From: Ligula intestinalis
Taxonomy: Eukaryota; Platyhelminthes; Cestoda; Diphyllobothriidea; Diphyllobothriidae
NCBI GenBank assembly: GCA_036362985.1
Contig: JAYGXS010000003.1
Span: 92,736,610 to 92,800,609, forward strand
Reading direction: 5' to 3'
DNA length: 64,000 nt
The position numbers and the translations under genes were made by a program. Under the pieces are notes generated by a model. That model made no database searches. It was not told where the DNA came from and saw nothing but the letters and a program-made list of their open reading frames with translations. How positions within the stretch are numbered: position 1 is the stretch's first letter; every line of letters starts with the position of its first letter. Shown here piece by piece: positions 9,703-21,398 of this stretch.

Positions 9703-10299
9703 ACAGAATTTACAGAGCATGTCGTTTGGAAGTCTTCGATTTAGGTGTAACGACCGACAGGGTTCAACATTATTCGGCAATTTAGGAACGCTTTTAAAAA
9801 CCAACTTTACTCGGGCTGACATGGAAAACACCAGGAAAGTCTTGAGCACAGAATCCAGCTTTTCCTGCCTTAAGTGGTGGTTTCGAAGCCTTTCCCAGCT
9901 TACTTTGATTAATACGAAGAGATTTTCTATCGATTTGGGCTGTTAGCTGGAATGGAAAGCGCCTCGTAATCCGCAAGCGCAGACGGATCCTTTAATCTCA
10001 AAAATGTAATTTTAGTCGTAAGCTAAAGCAGAACAGGAGCATTATCCTGCCAGATTACGACTTCCATTCGAAGTCAGTGAATGTTGTTATCATCCGAGAT
10101 ATCCTTGAAGACGTCAATAAACACTTTGCTACTCATGGTCTCAGACCTCATCACAAAAGCAAAGGCCATTCCAAAATTATGATATACGATTTACATATTT
10201 CTGAAAAAATCAAATGACTATGTCATTTCTCTTCGTTGTTATCGCGCACAGAGGTAACATTGGCAAAGAGGCAGAAGAAGAAGGAGGAGGAGGCACGTT
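9703..10299. other. No recognisable gene
   Basis: Non-coding, nothing identified except a purine-rich GAAGAAGAAGGAGGAGGAGG run at about 10270-10290. Confidence 0.45.
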
Positions 10300-10860
10300 G
10301 ATCACCAGAACCATGGTTTTATTCGTCTGAGCTTTCAAACTCCGACGGGCGTCAGAGATAAAGGCGGGAACGAAAAAACAAGCCACATTTATAGGGGTAG
10401 GGGCACTCAGCCGCCAGTCCAGAGGTGACTGCGCAGAGCTATTCATGAAGGCGCCAGATCGACATGTCGATTGACTGCGTTCCCATCTGAGGCCCTGGCC
10501 TCAGCCAATTCTCGGCCCGTCTTGCTGCCGGCGTGGGCAACTGTCTTCGCGGCTATGAACTGAAACTCGTCACCCGTCTCGTCAGGCAGCCTAGGTTCAT
10601 GTATGCGCGAACCGAGCACGCATCCGGTCTGTTCTGTGCAAGTTTGTGGACAGTTTATGCATGGTATACAGTATACTACGCCAGACTGCTCGCCGGGATT
10701 TGATCGTTTCGCGCTTCTCATCACCCGTCTGCGCATGGTAGCCGATGTTGAACGGTATGCATTTCCGACGCCTAGTCCCACAGCAATGCTCACGGTCGCT
10801 TTTGACACATCCTTGATGTATGACAGCGTATGCCATTGAGAAGGAGACGACTCGGTCTCT
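10300..10860 (-). mobile_element. Penelope-like element, C-terminal GIY-YIG part and 3' end
   Basis: A 121-codon minus frame (10808-10443) contains VVYCIPCINCPQTCTEQTGC, the GIY-YIG core with tyrosines and cysteine-rich insertion typical of Penelope-like elements, then ETGDEFQFIAAKTVAHAGSK and the family end ASDGNAVNRHVDLAPS. Downstream at 10325-10357 lies a CTGACG...GAAAGCTCAG motif shared with the copies at 44.06 and 49.61 kb. The 5' RT part is missing. A plus-strand AATTA-rich sequence follows at 10890. Confidence 0.7.
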
Positions 10861-10984
10861 GTCCCGGCGATCGGATCGTCTTCTTCTTAATTACTTCCTG
10901 GGACCCGGATGTTCGCTTGTATTGACAGGGTATGTCATATTTTATACGCTGTTATATGGCATCAGGCTTTGGTGATCTCCAGTC

Positions 10985-11775
10985 TATGGTCTTACGGGTG
11001 AACGAGGTCGCGAAATAGGTCAATTTGTCCATAAACGCTGGGAAGACCAACGTGTCTTCATGTTGCATCCCTGGCGGAGAGAAGGCACTTCTCCAGATTA
11101 GGGGCTGTCAATTTGAAGAAGTCGACAGTTTCAAATACTTGGGAGCGAGGTTGCTGCCGAATGGACAAAGTAAGGTTGACATTGTCTCCCGAATTAGCGC
11201 AGCACAAGGAGTGTTCTGCAGCCTTCGGAAGTGCTTATGGACTCGGCGCGATATTTTCATCTCACAAAAGATCCGCGTTTACCTTGCATATGTGCGGTCC
11301 GTTCTCCTATACGGATGCGAATGTTGGGCTATGCGCGTGGAGGATGAACAGAAACTGGAAGTCTTTGACCACTACTGTCTGAGGAACATCCTTTGAGTGA
11401 AGTATACCGACTTCGTCTCAAATGAGACAGTCCGCACTTGCTGTGACAAAATCACAAGGATATCCCAGGCCATTCAGGAAAGACGGTTGAGATGGTTTGG
11501 ACACGTTCTTCGTCACCAACCTCAGAAGCTCAGTGCTAGTGCCCTCGACATGAAACCGTTACCTAATTGGACACGTTGAAGTGGGGGTCAGCTCAAAACC
11601 TGGCTCGACTCAGTCCGTCAGGGCATGAAAGCATGGTATTCGGTCTCCGGCGCTGGCGAAGAGAATGGGTTGAATTGTCCAGGTCTGCGGTCACGGATCG
11701 TCGCGCTTGGAAAAGCCCCATCCGGGACATAATTGAGGCCAGCTAGATCAGTCATTATTGCAGCCGTAACAAGTC
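10985..11775 (+). mobile_element. RTE/SR2-like LINE, best-preserved C-terminal copy
   Basis: Plus-strand frame 11025-11396 (123 codons) reads NAGKTNVSSCCIPGGEKALL, then FEEVDSFKYLGARLLPNGQS and VLLYGCECWAMRVEDEQKLE before a TGA. It resumes at once with VKYTDFVSNETVRTCCDKIT, RRLRWFGHVLRHQ and a second stop at 11577-11579. The region is the post-palm part of the reverse transcriptase polyprotein in SR2/RTE-like flatworm LINEs. The palm catalytic motifs are not included, so the copy is 5'-truncated and dead. The 3' end (about 11740) carries the family terminus. Confidence 0.75.
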
Positions 11776-12408
11776 CCAAGTCAAGTCTGTTATATGGCAT
11801 GCCGTTGTGCTGAGGCAATGGACTCAGTGAAGAGTTCGAAAGCTCAAGCGTATGAAACCATCATTCTGCTGCTCGACGTGCCTTCTTCGGCTTCTTCTCT
11901 GTCTATACCCAAACCTAGGATGCAGACATTTGCTTCATTTCGCATTGAGAAGCGTTTATTTTGAATCGTTCCAAGGTGCACATACTGGTTCTTTTTAATG
12001 TCAAAATACTAAAACCTCCCAACTTCTTGCTTCTTGACCGTTTTACTGCGGTTTTCTCCCATCACCGTTGTTTGATCTGACTTGCATTGTAAAATATCCG
12101 CTGAGGACTAATGCGGCAGCCCCTCGGTTTTCGTAATCGACTTCCGACACAGTAGTCGGCTTATGCACAAACTCTCTTTGCTTCGTCCACCTGACGCACT
12201 GTTTGCAACTGTTGGTTAATCTTTCGGACACTTTTCTGTCTTTTTTAAGTTAACTCCAGAGGGAATCGCTACTAACAATGCTCATTTCGTTTGGCAGACA
12301 ATGTATGCCTGTCCTTTTAGTTGCACTTGAAAGGGCTCATTTTAATAGGAGTAGATTAAGTTTGCTCTTCTTTTATCATGTCAAGTCGTTTTTGCTTGAC
12401 TTTTTTAG
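11776..12408 (+). other. Intron part, nothing recognised
   Basis: Ends with a T-rich acceptor (GACTTTTTTAG). No element identified. Confidence 0.5.
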
Positions 12409-12495
12409 AACTGCGAAAATATGAATGCAAGTTTTGTGAAGAGGTTTTCGGACGGAAGGCAAGCCTAAAGGACCATGTATGTGCCATCCACGGAG
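12409..12495 (+). CDS. Zinc-finger exon 5 (W-type relative)
   Basis: Encodes LRKYECKFCEEVFGRK, then ASLKDHVCAIHG. All zinc ligands are present, with an extra cysteine in the inter-histidine loop. Usual GK after the second cysteine is EE. Helix positions -1, 2, 3 and 6 are R, A, S and D; the arginine replaces the tryptophan of its sisters at 4533 and 26615 (TGG to CGG is one change). Acceptor is CTTTTTTAG and donor G|GTACGCC, shared with other W-type exons. Exactly 87 nt, phase 1 both ends. Confidence 0.82.
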
Positions 12496-12644
12496 GTACG
12501 CCATTTTACCCTTTCATGGCTTGCACTCTTGCACTTTAGTTTTGACTTTACAATGTCTGCGTTTTCTTGTTCCTATAAACTTGGCGTTGTTGGGTTGACG
12601 GTCTGGAATAGAGTATTGTCTCGGTTGTTTCGGAAACAGCCCCA

Positions 12645-12666
12645 CCCCCCCCCCCCCCCCCCCCCC
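12645..12666 (+). repeat. Homopolymer run of 22 C
   Basis: Uninterrupted C22 about 150 nt into the intron downstream of finger exon 5. Prone to length variation and sequencing error. Confidence 0.9.
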
Positions 12667-12814
12667 ACCACCAACAATGCAGAAATTCGCATTTTCAAAT
12701 TCAGACTTTTCGTTTTCTTACAAAGTTTTCAATACCGCTAGGTAATATTTGTTTAGGAAACAGTTTTGTTTGTACTTAGGAGTAAAACATATTACCGACA
12801 AAGACAGGCGGCAT

Positions 12815-12966
12815 CCACGAAGCCCTTTTCTGGCTTATTTGCCGTCGTCAGGTGGTTATACCCCAACTCCATTGTAGCAGCGGAAATTGCCGCCACATCC
12901 GAGTTTCGAACTCGCGTCTCTCCGGCCAGAGGCGAACGCTCTAACCATTAAGCCACAAGTCCGCCG
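12815..12966 (-). repeat. tRNA-derived SINE family 2, minus copy
   Basis: Minus strand: box A-like TGGCTTAATGGTTAGAGCG, box B-like CGAGTTCGAAACTCG, then GGCGGCAATTTCCGCTGCTA, and a 3' part resembling the end of the copy at 21399-21560. tRNA-like head with no credible anticodon arm, so a SINE. Confidence 0.6.
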
Positions 12967-13785
12967 TTATGTCGGTTTGTGATTTGGACTGTATATTAAT
13001 GAGTAACCGTACACCGATCTGTTTCAGGATGTACCTATCCTGGTTGATGCCTTTTTGCGAGATCTTGGTACCCCAAGCATATGTGTCTGTCAGGCCAACC
13101 TTTCTGCCTCATTTAAAGCAGTTTGCTCCTTTTCCCTTTCTTAAACCGAAAATAGCTGTCCGCTTTCGACGTCGTTCGGCCTATTTTTGAAGTCGTGTGA
13201 CGAGTCATTAATGCCTAGACGGTCAGGCAAAAGCTCAGAATCCTGTAACGTTGTACATTTGGTAAATTCTGCTATGAGAAATCTTCCAAGATGGCTTGAA
13301 ATGCCTTCTCTTCCGCGACGACAGCTATGCTTGACAACTCTGGGGCCAGAAATTGATTCAGCGGAGCCTTTCGGAGCGCATACGCGACAAATGAGACATG
13401 ATCAATGTAACAGGCACTTTATTCTTCGGATTCACGCTGAAATCCATTGAGAGTTTTGTGTCTAGATGACCTACTTCATCCTCACATGTTACTTATTCTG
13501 GACCTAATGTGCCCAAGGTTATAGCACAGTATAGTCCAAACTGGGCGTCTAAACCATTTGGCAAGCTGATGATCGGTATTTAACCCCTTCATGTTAATAT
13601 GCAAGCAGCTTCAGCATCGGAGGAATACTGTTATTGCCTAAGGCTTCATGACACACCCATCAGATTCGTTGTGGTATGCCCATCAGTAGAGTACTGGAGT
13701 TGTCTTCGGTGGATGGCTCCATGATGGACATTTGTCTGTAGAATGTCTTCAGGTGGGCCTTTTTGTGAAACTGTGTGACACACCG
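12967..13785. other. No recognisable gene
   Basis: Open frames here are short and show no similarity I recognise. Confidence 0.45.
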
Positions 13786-15230
13786 ATTGTGTGTGTGTGT
13801 GTGTGTGCGTGTGTGTCGTAGCGTATAGTTGGATCAGGAATCCCCGCCGGAATCCAAACTGGGAGTAGTTGGGAGACGGAGAAAAGCCGAGACCTCAACC
13901 GGCTTGAGCCAAAGGTCCGCGGGAGTAAGGTGGGTGCCTGGCCGGGAACTGCAGGCGAATAGATGCTGAAAGTCATGCGGAGAAGCGCCGCAGTCGGGTG
14001 TAGACGGGTCAAGCCGATGTTGATACTGGCAGAGAACCATTGAGTAGCCGCTGCGCAGTTGAGCCAGAGTACAGCAAGTGACCCTCGGTAGATTTTGTTC
14101 GGAGGCCGCAATCAGAGGTGGAGAGCCACCCAAAAGGACCGGGGGCGGTAACCTCGTTTCTCATCGAAAACGACTCTCTGGTGGAAACGCTGGAAGCCTG
14201 TCTTGTTGGCAAAAATATCAATGGGTAGATCCCAGAGAAGCGAGGCAACGGCCTCCTTGTGGAGGGTTCGAATAGACGACTGGACGTTGCGGCTGGGCTC
14301 AGGAGCGTTGCAACGGTGATGATTGGGGTGGCCGGGTTGCGAACAGGTCCACCAGAACTGGCTGAGGAGTGTGTTGTGATGGGCGAGCGGTAGAAAAGAA
14401 GCCTCTGCATGAAGATGATCTATAGGTGAATTTTCGTAGCAACCCGTGATCGTGCGGTGGGCAGCGTTCTGTGCTGAACGGAGGCGGTGCAGGCTGGAAG
14501 ACTCATCGTAGGAGACCAGATTGGTGTCGCATGAGTGAGGTGCGGCTTGGTCAGCGCCTTGAATGTAGTCGTCAAAGTCTCTTTCGTTCAGCCCCAGGAT
14601 GTGCCTGTTCGAGCCTTAGAGGACTTTGGTGCAGCGGCGTGGCAACAATGGTGATTCGGATGGCCAGGTTTTGAACAGGTTTATCAGAACTGCTGGCTTT
14701 GGATTTTGTTGTATGTGGCGGCCGGCAGGACAGAAGCCTCTGTATGAAGGTGATCGATTGACGACATTTTGTGGGAGACCAGACTGATGCCGCATAGGTA
14801 AGATGCGTCTTGGCCAACGCTTTGGATGTGGTCGCCAACGTTTCTTTCGAACAGCCACAAGATGTGCCCGCGAGAGCCTTGAGGACCTTGGTGCATCGGC
14901 TAAATGTGCCTGCAACCTCCCTGGCATGGTCCGCGAACGTGAAAAGCGGATCGAAACGCACGCCTAGGAGCTTGGGCTTGCTGACTAGCGGTAAGGACGC
15001 ACCGTTGACTGTGATGGCTGGGTGAGGATTAAACTCCTTCGATTCCAGCGTGAAAACAGTTACGGACGACTTGGCTGCCGAGATCGTCATTCCGCGCTGG
15101 GTGAAGACGTTTTCCACATCAGGCATGAACTCCGTGAGGAGCTGTGCAGCCTGATCGATGTGATGGTGCCGGCAGAAGAACGTAACATCTTACGCCTACG
15201 ATACCACTTGCGCAAGCGCCCGGGAGAGTA
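13786..15230 (-). mobile_element. Jockey-like LINE fragment B, chimeric or internally duplicated
   Basis: Minus strand. From 15230 downwards it follows copy A (23.3 kb) from just after the catalytic YADD: GMTISAAKSSVTVFTL, LLGVRFDPLFTFADHAREVA and TKVLKALAGTSCGCSKETLA, continuing to about 14640. There the sequence jumps back to the LKAL region and runs a second time, now to the true 3' end (VEVSAFLRLPTTPSLDSGGD). About 0.4-0.5 kb of the ORF is therefore present twice, diverged. The copy ends at a GT-rich microsatellite (13789-13816), the complement of the CA tail of copy A. Several frame breaks; RT palm absent. Confidence 0.75.
13789..13816 (+). repeat. GT microsatellite at LINE 3' end
   Basis: (GT)n with one C interruption, directly at the 3' end of jockey-like copy B. 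Equivalent to the (AC)n at 25319-25334 after copy A. Confidence 0.85.
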
Positions 15231-15877
15231 GGAGTTCTGCTGAAGATAATGCTGCTGAAGCAGCAGCCCGCAGTCTACTAACCCTTCAGCCGATAGCGCG
15301 CAAATTTTGCCGACAACCATTGAAGGAAGACTGAGAAGACTGTGTTCTTGTGCCAACCCTCTCCGTCTGGAACTAATGTTTTTAAACGATATGAAACAGT
15401 TCTCCTGCTGATGAGTCAACTCAGTTTACAACTGTACATTTATTCCGTTTGTATAATACCTTTAAAGGCAGTTTTTTTTACTTGAAACAAACTCCCTATC
15501 TCGCCCAGTATTGACAAAGCAAAAAACCTGAAACAAAACCAATGCTGGCCGCAACATAGGGAGTTTGTTTTAGGTCTTTTCCGGTCTTCGAGGTGTTGGA
15601 AGGCGCCCAAGAGGTGCATTACCAACTCTTTACAATTGCCTGTAAACTGGCATAATACACATATGATTATGTAGATGTTAAAGAGCCTCGGTCTGAGCAC
15701 AGAACCTTGAGGGACATAGTGAAATTGTCAAATGACCATAGCTTGAGTGTCGTCATCTATTTCGCGGTGAGCTAAGTTAATAGCTAATACCATTGACGCT
15801 GTGAAACTCAGGCGCTCGGTTGCGTGTTGGAGGGGAAACATCAGGTCGGAGAAATACCGAACGGCCTAGAATTCGTG
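15231..15877. other. No recognisable gene
   Basis: Contains GCTGAAG/GCAGCAG-rich sequence near 15240-15270. No element assigned. Confidence 0.4.
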
Positions 15878-16530
15878 TCACATATTGACATATGCGAAAT
15901 ATTGATCTTCTTTCGCTAATCGGCTTTGAGTGAGGTTGTACAGTACGTGCCGGAATTCGTGCAACATGCCTCCTCCTTGGTAAGGAATAGTGCGAAGATT
16001 GCGCTCAGGCGAACATCTACGAAGGAGGATGGTCGCAAACACTTTGGCGGCTATATCTATAAGGCTGATGCCGTGGTGATTTGAGCATAGTGTCATGTCA
16101 CCGCGCTAAGATGATGAACAGTGACCAGTCAGTGGGGATGGCTTCGGTAGTCCATATAGTCAGGTAAAGTCGGTTTAGTGATTCTGTCAAAGCAGAACAA
16201 TTGGTTTTGTAGGCTTCTGCTAGGCTACCATCTTCACCCGCTGCCTTCCGAACTTTCAGCCGTTGCAATAGCGGTTCCAGTTCAGTTCTCGTAGGTGGCT
16301 CGCAGCCCCTATCGTATGGAATTCCAGTTGATAGCTATAGGTTCGCAGGTGAGCGTATAGGCGGATCCAGTAGCTCACTAAAGTGCTCTCGCCATCGATT
16401 GAGGTCCTGTGAGTCGGCCACACCGAGGTGATCGGCCAGACCCGATTAGGGTAGGCAGGCACTGGTGCATGCGCACTTGGTAGCAGTCGCAAGAAGTTGA
16501 GTGGTAGCCCAGTATGCGGCAACTGTGATT
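15878..16530 (-). mobile_element. RTE/SR2-like reverse transcriptase fragment, finger/palm part
   Basis: Minus frame reads CSNHHGISLIDIAAKVFATI, the RT motif block (NYRGISLIDVAAKIF type) of SR2/RTE LINEs, followed by FRHVLYNLTQSRLAKEDQYF. Upstream in other frames LAEAYKTNCSALTESLNRLY and PTDWSLFIIL fit the residues before this motif. Ends before the catalytic aspartates. It probably belongs to the same family as the RRLRWFGHVLRR fragments but covers a different part. Confidence 0.6.
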
Positions 16531-17826
16531 GGCTATCCCGTTTGCGGGCCTAGAATTGCAATTAGGTTACATCGTGTGAAACATGACTGCTAGTATTTAA
16601 CCCCTCATATTAAATTTGCAAACAAAATCAGTCCTATATTTCCACACAAATTGCCACATGAAATTCCTCGTAAACAGTACAACCAAAAATGGAAAACGTA
16701 TCCTAGAGTTTTGTCATGCAAGGAAATATTTTCCCACGTCTCTGCTGTTCATTTCGTTTCCAGGCTCAACGCGAAAACCAACCCCTCCCCGACAATTGAC
16801 GAATGAATTAAAATAGCAAATAATAAATAAAGTTAATAAAATGATAAATTGAGAATACAATCGAATTACCACTACTTTTATTACAAAATTATGAAGCGAG
16901 GTTGGTTTCCGAGATGAGCATCATTCTAGACTGTAGCCGATGATTCGTATTGACTGTACCTTGCGATATTTTTATAGGAAGATTATACAGCTAGGAAGCG
17001 GCCAGGTTTGCTGCATGGGTCTCCGTGTTTGCGCGAATTGGTTTTGTTTTGACATCTGTAGTTGGTAAATAAGAGGGAGCCAGTGATAGTCTAGTACCGT
17101 CTGTGATTACGGCAGATTCGATGGGCGGGAAGCATTAAAATGCTGCAATTTTGGTTAAACTGAATGGAAGTAGGCCCGATATGATGGCTGGAACAGGAAT
17201 GCTCAGCTTACCCATAAAGCCTAACACCGCTCTGCGCAGTAAGTCTGCAGTAGTTGGCGCCTGTTTAGGCAATATACGTGGAGAGGACCGTGTTACCATA
17301 ATTGGTTAACTTAATTCGGTATAACCTTTGTCGCTGCAATCTTCAACCCGGTTCCGCAAGATAGAAAAGTCGCGGCGAATAGGTGGAAGGATTTTCACTG
17401 TCAGACGCGTGTGTTTCTGGCCGCATTCGAGGTGCAGGAGTCTGTCAGTCGTCGCCGCAGTGAGCTCCTGTGTGAGTGGGAAGTGATTGCCCAAATAGAA
17501 TTGCTAACCACCATGCGATGCTGACTGTTGGCGTAGTTGGCGGCACTTCTAGTTGGCTGCCCCAAAGGCGGACTAAGATCTGACATCATGTGACTAGAGG
17601 CGTGATGTAGCACCGAATATGGGGGAGGCTGCGGGACCACTGCACTGTCATGCTTCAACACCTGTCTTCTACTCGGTGAAAGGAAATCATCTAAAACAGT
17701 CATCGACAAATGCGATAACGCTTTAAGCAGCCATTTTCTACCAGACCGTGTTTATTAGTTTCTTTTGTAAATTTGGTGGATCTATCCTGCATTAAGTAAA
17801 TGTTATTTACGTTTCTCTTTTTTCAG
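16531..17826 (+). other. Intron part, nothing recognised
   Basis: AT-rich around 16600-16900. Minus frame 17401-17709 (102 codons) shows no similarity. Ends in acceptor TTTCTCTTTTTTCAG. Confidence 0.5.
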
Positions 17827-17913
17827 AACTGCCGGTTAGTGTGTGTGAGACCTGTGGCAAGGCGTTTGCGAACAGCGGTTACCTGAAGAACCATGTGGAT
17901 GTTGTACACAACA
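17827..17913 (+). CDS. Zinc-finger exon 6 (H-type subtype)
   Basis: Encodes LPVSVCETCGKAFANS, then GYLKNHVDVVHN. CX2CX12HX4H intact with core F and L. Helix positions -1, 2, 3 and 6 are N, G, Y and N; the tyrosine at position 3 is unique in the array, so this finger should read a different base. Acceptor CTTTTTTCAG, donor A|GTACGC. Exactly 87 nt with phase-1 borders. Its frame stays open past the donor into a decayed LINE fragment. Likely W-type partner is the exon at 20742. Confidence 0.85.
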
Positions 17914-18019
17914 GTACGCTTCCGTTCGTCTTCTTGTATTTTTTACTTTGTCCGAATGTTATCATGGCAGATGTCACGCAGCATACCTCTTCACACGTAA
18001 GGGTCTGTAGTTGTGGATC

Positions 18020-18370
18020 GGAGCAACTTCATTCATCGTCTTCTCCGGCGATGAACATCGAATACCGGAGGTCCGCGAACCACTTCTCTGTCTTGACGAA
18101 CTGTATTCAGGCTGCAATTGAGTTGGATTCCATTTCAGGTGCTAAATAATAGACAGGAAACAGACTTCGAGGCAGAACGTGCCCGGAACACCACATTCAT
18201 ATTTTATGATTAGTCTGAGCTATCTTTAAGATGTTGTCGCAGGAAGTGATGACTGCGGCTTTAGACAAAGTCGGTGTACTTCATTCGAAGGGTGCTCGTC
18301 AAGCGGACGTGATCAAATACCTCCAGTGGAAAATCTAGAATTCATAGCCATAGAGGAAGACTGACTGGAT
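18020..18370 (-). mobile_element. Decayed RTE/SR2-like LINE fragment
   Basis: Antisense to a stretch that lines up with 5690-6060: TCTTCTCCGGCGATGA, GAATACCGGAGGTCCGCGAA, and the later block near 18230-18280 with a GATGTTGTCGCAGGAAGTG core. No open frame remains. Confidence 0.5.
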
Positions 18371-18574
18371 GCATGGTAAATGGGTATCCCTGTGGCGATC
18401 TGGCTGTGCCTCGGTTTAGTGTGCTCACCGAGGACGAACTTTCGAGCACTAGTCTTGCCATCGTCTGATTGGCTTTGCCGATCACCTTCGCTTCCTCAAA
18501 GGCGAACTCGTAATCCAGCTGCTGTACGTGGCCTCAGACCATACACAATTTTTTCTTGCAATTAATTGCAAGCT

Positions 18575-18800
18575 GGTACTAACGCAACCCCGTGCCAAGA
18601 CATTTGCCCGTTTCACTCACGTAACTTGCTGTATAGTTTTGGCATGATATTTTGTAGACAACTGCTGCTGTGTTCTTCACATAAGGGATTGCGAGGGAGT
18701 TATTAAGGATCTTATCCTTTCGACCGCTCAAGGTGGGGCTTCTTGATACACTTTCGTAGACTTGTTGATCACCGTGCTGCATGTCAGAAAATGGGCACAG
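18575..18800 (-). mobile_element. Penelope-like GIY-YIG fragment
   Basis: Minus frame 18782-18579 contains VVYKISCQNYTASYVSETGK then CLGTGLR, a GIY-YIG core (VVYKI, YVxETGK, CLxxRLR). Upstream residues SLAIPYVKNTA match the region preceding the domain in other Penelope-like C-termini. Confidence 0.6.
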
Positions 18801-20155
18801 GTAACTATAGCCAAGAACTTGCGCATTGGTTCAGTGGTACCAGGCGTTGTTTTTGGCTGGTTGCACCTCGAACTTCGTCACAGGTACTCACGATGAGCAG
18901 TCGTCGATGGCGGCGGTTTGCATGAGCACCGTCCTCTTGTTATATGTACATCCTCTGCATTGTATCTGCATAAGTATCCTCGGCAGAGGAGTGTTGTACC
19001 ACGGTGAGAGGTGAACTTTCAGGTCTGTGCGAAGGACGACATATGGCCGATCCATGGAAATTAGCAGTTTCGGTACCAAACAGAGATCCTCGGTTCGCGC
19101 ACAGCGAGTATTGATCGTTATATAGTAACAACCGATTGGGTTGTGTTTTTGAGGAAGTTTCCTCTAGCGCATTCACTCAAGGCATTGGTGGCGGTGTTTG
19201 TTTGGCATGCTTCAGTGAAATCATGGGGCTTTGTGGCCTTTTATGAGTCAATCAGCGGGACAGGTCACATTTTCCGCGTCCGGAGAAGGTCAAGTCAATT
19301 TTATTAAAGAAAATATAGGCAAACGCCTTTTAACTCCCTTTTGGTGCATAGTAATTAAGAAATGCATCGGCACAGCTGAACATTTCAAAAAATCGTTGAC
19401 ACCATTGTTGGCGACTTATAGATTGTTTCAAGTAATACACTCACATTAGGTGATGTCAGTTAACACGAGCCAGCAGTGTAACTGAGCAAAATAAGCAGAC
19501 ATTGAAAAAACTCAAGGCATGGCTCATAATTCAAAATGGAATGACGTTTGTGGTTTTTAGGAGAAAACTGTGGCTCGTGGGGGAAGGATATGAATGAGAG
19601 GACCAGGATGCTTCTGTGAATGTTGGCGTCGGCCATGGGGTCCATAGCGAATAATATCTATATCCGAGGGGTCATACGAGGAGGAGACCTCAGATTCATG
19701 AGAACTTCCCCTAGAACCGGAGATGCGACCATGATACGCTCTTACTGTAACAATAGCAGGGGAACCCGCCACGTCGTCAGCAGTCGGTTTTTAGGTCGAT
19801 ACGAGAAAGAGCGTGACAGGGCCGCGTAGCCTAGGACCATAGGTGTCGTAGATGCGACTGCAGACACGATCAGCGCAGTTCGCATAGTGAGAAGGGGGGC
19901 CGGACATAGCTAATTACGGTCAACAGATATTGTGATTAAATAATAGTAATACTACTTCAAAATTATTATTAGTATAGATTTATTGCATTTCAGTTATCAT
20001 GGTGGCACGTAAGGTGGTACTGGTATGTTTATGTACGGTAAACCAATATTTTGATTCGATGATAGTTATACAACATAAACATCAATATTAAAATATATAT
20101 CTATAGCATTTAGATACGTGTTCAGTGCTTGATTTTTGATAACGTAGTTTTCGTG
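18801..20155. other. No recognisable gene
   Basis: Mixed sequence. At 20005-20035 and 20152-20180 two diverged copies of a GTGGTGCTACGTAAGGCGGT-like block occur, the second being the 3' end of the adjoining LINE. Otherwise nothing identified. Confidence 0.4.
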
Positions 20156-20500
20156 GTGCTACGTAAGGCGGTGCTGGTCAAGCTTTGTCTTAAAGGTGTC
20201 CACGGATCGGGACATGACAATGTCCGCAGGAAGGTCATTTAATGCCTGGATTACCCTCTTAGAGAAAAATAGTTTTCTTGGGTCAAGTCTTGTCCTAGTC
20301 ACACGTCATTTGAGAGAGTGTCCTCGCAGCCTTGAGGTGGTGGCCTGCTCAAAGAAGTCATTTGTTTCGAGGCAACAATCTTGACTACGTAGCATGCGAA
20401 ATGTCTGGATTAGGTCCCCACGTAGCTGCCTGTAATCCAGAGGAAACAAGTCATGATTTACCAATCGGGTCTCATAAGGGAGGTTACGTTGGTCTCGTAC
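20156..20500 (-). mobile_element. LINE C-terminal fragment (CR1/L2-like end)
   Basis: Minus strand reads DLFPLDYRQLRGDLIQTFRM, then TSRLRGHSLK, one in-frame TGA, and KLFFSKRVIQALNDLPADIV followed by SVDTFKTKLD. This is the well-known C-terminal pattern of many LINE polyproteins (RR..GDLI.TFK, LRGH..K, FFS.RV...WN.LP, S...FK..LD). Apart from the single stop the frame is intact over about 100 codons, so it is younger than most fragments here. Ends at a TAG near 20160. Confidence 0.7.
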
Positions 20501-20741
20501 TTATTTTGTTGCGGGTTTTTGTGCTCTCTCGAGGGTTTTCGTTCTTTGGCAGCATCTACTTTGGCCGTAGCTGCTTATTCTTCAGATCCGAGAGCCTCTT
20601 TGTTTCACACCTGATCTTTACTGAAGGCTGTTTTCCTGTTCGGCACACGTAGACGCGCCGGGTAGCCGGCCAACAAATTGCTCTTTCGCCCATTAGTTTT
20701 TTCATGCATTAAACACCCCTGTTATTTGTTTTTGTTCTAAG

Positions 20742-20828
20742 ATGTGCGGAAGCACACCTGCGAGTTATGTGACAAGTCCTTTGGATGGAAGGGTGACCTA
20801 AAGAAACATATAAACAGCGTGCACACAC
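20742..20828 (+). CDS. Zinc-finger exon 7 (W-type subtype)
   Basis: Encodes VRKHTCELCDKSFGWK, then GDLKKHINSVHT. Zinc ligands and core residues intact. Helix positions -1, 2, 3 and 6 are W, G, D and K. The acceptor is TTTTTGTTCTAAG (AAG rather than CAG) and the donor C|GTGAGT is a near-perfect consensus unlike the GTACGC of its sisters. 87 nt, phase 1 both ends. The split codon ends with C, which would give arginine at the junction if joined to the exon at 26095. Lies 2.8 kb after its presumed H-type partner. Confidence 0.82.
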
Positions 20829-20984
20829 GTGAGTCGCCTTTCCTTTGCTGAGATTAGCAGCTCCTATTTTTCAGAATATTTACTACCCTTATTTCCATCT
20901 GTGTGTGTGTTGCATGCTTTATTTCAATTTTGAATTTCCAGTTGAGTGACGAGGGTGGGTCAGTAATCCTCGTGGAATGCTTAT

Positions 20985-21125
20985 GTAGTATAACCGCCTA
21001 CTTACAATTTTTGAGTAGATTGAATTGCTTAGAATCTTCCGGTGGGCGTTTAGCCATGATATTAATGGATATCTCAGTGTCCCCGCCCGAGTTTTAGTAC
21101 GCGACCCCAATTACCATTTAGAGTT
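20985..21125. repeat. Dispersed repeat A, short copy
   Basis: Shares CCGCCTACTTACAATTTTTG-like, GGGCGTTTAGC and ATATCTCAGTGTCC blocks with the copies at 3.2 and 45.5 kb, with an internal deletion. Confidence 0.45.
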
Positions 21126-21398
21126 ACTCGCATACCACATGAATGTATTTACGAAAACTTAGAAGTAATAATGAACAACCACGAGAAAATTTGGTACTTA
21201 AAATGGATACTCATATGACAAAACATAAAAAAGATGTGTTACTGACAGTTAGCTAGTAACATATCAATTATCAGTAGCTTTGCGGAGCACAGTTGGTTGA
21301 TCCGACTCGCAAATCATTATCCCAGGATGGGCGCATCCTGAGGAATAGGTCGGTGCGCAAACAAATAATATATACTCCCGATCTACAACCGGCTAGAC
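21126..21398. other. AT-rich stretch, nothing recognised
   Basis: No gene or element assigned. Confidence 0.4.

Noticed and set aside
13834..14410. Proline/serine-rich minus ORFs
   Set aside because: Alternative frames of the jockey-like LINE C-terminus.
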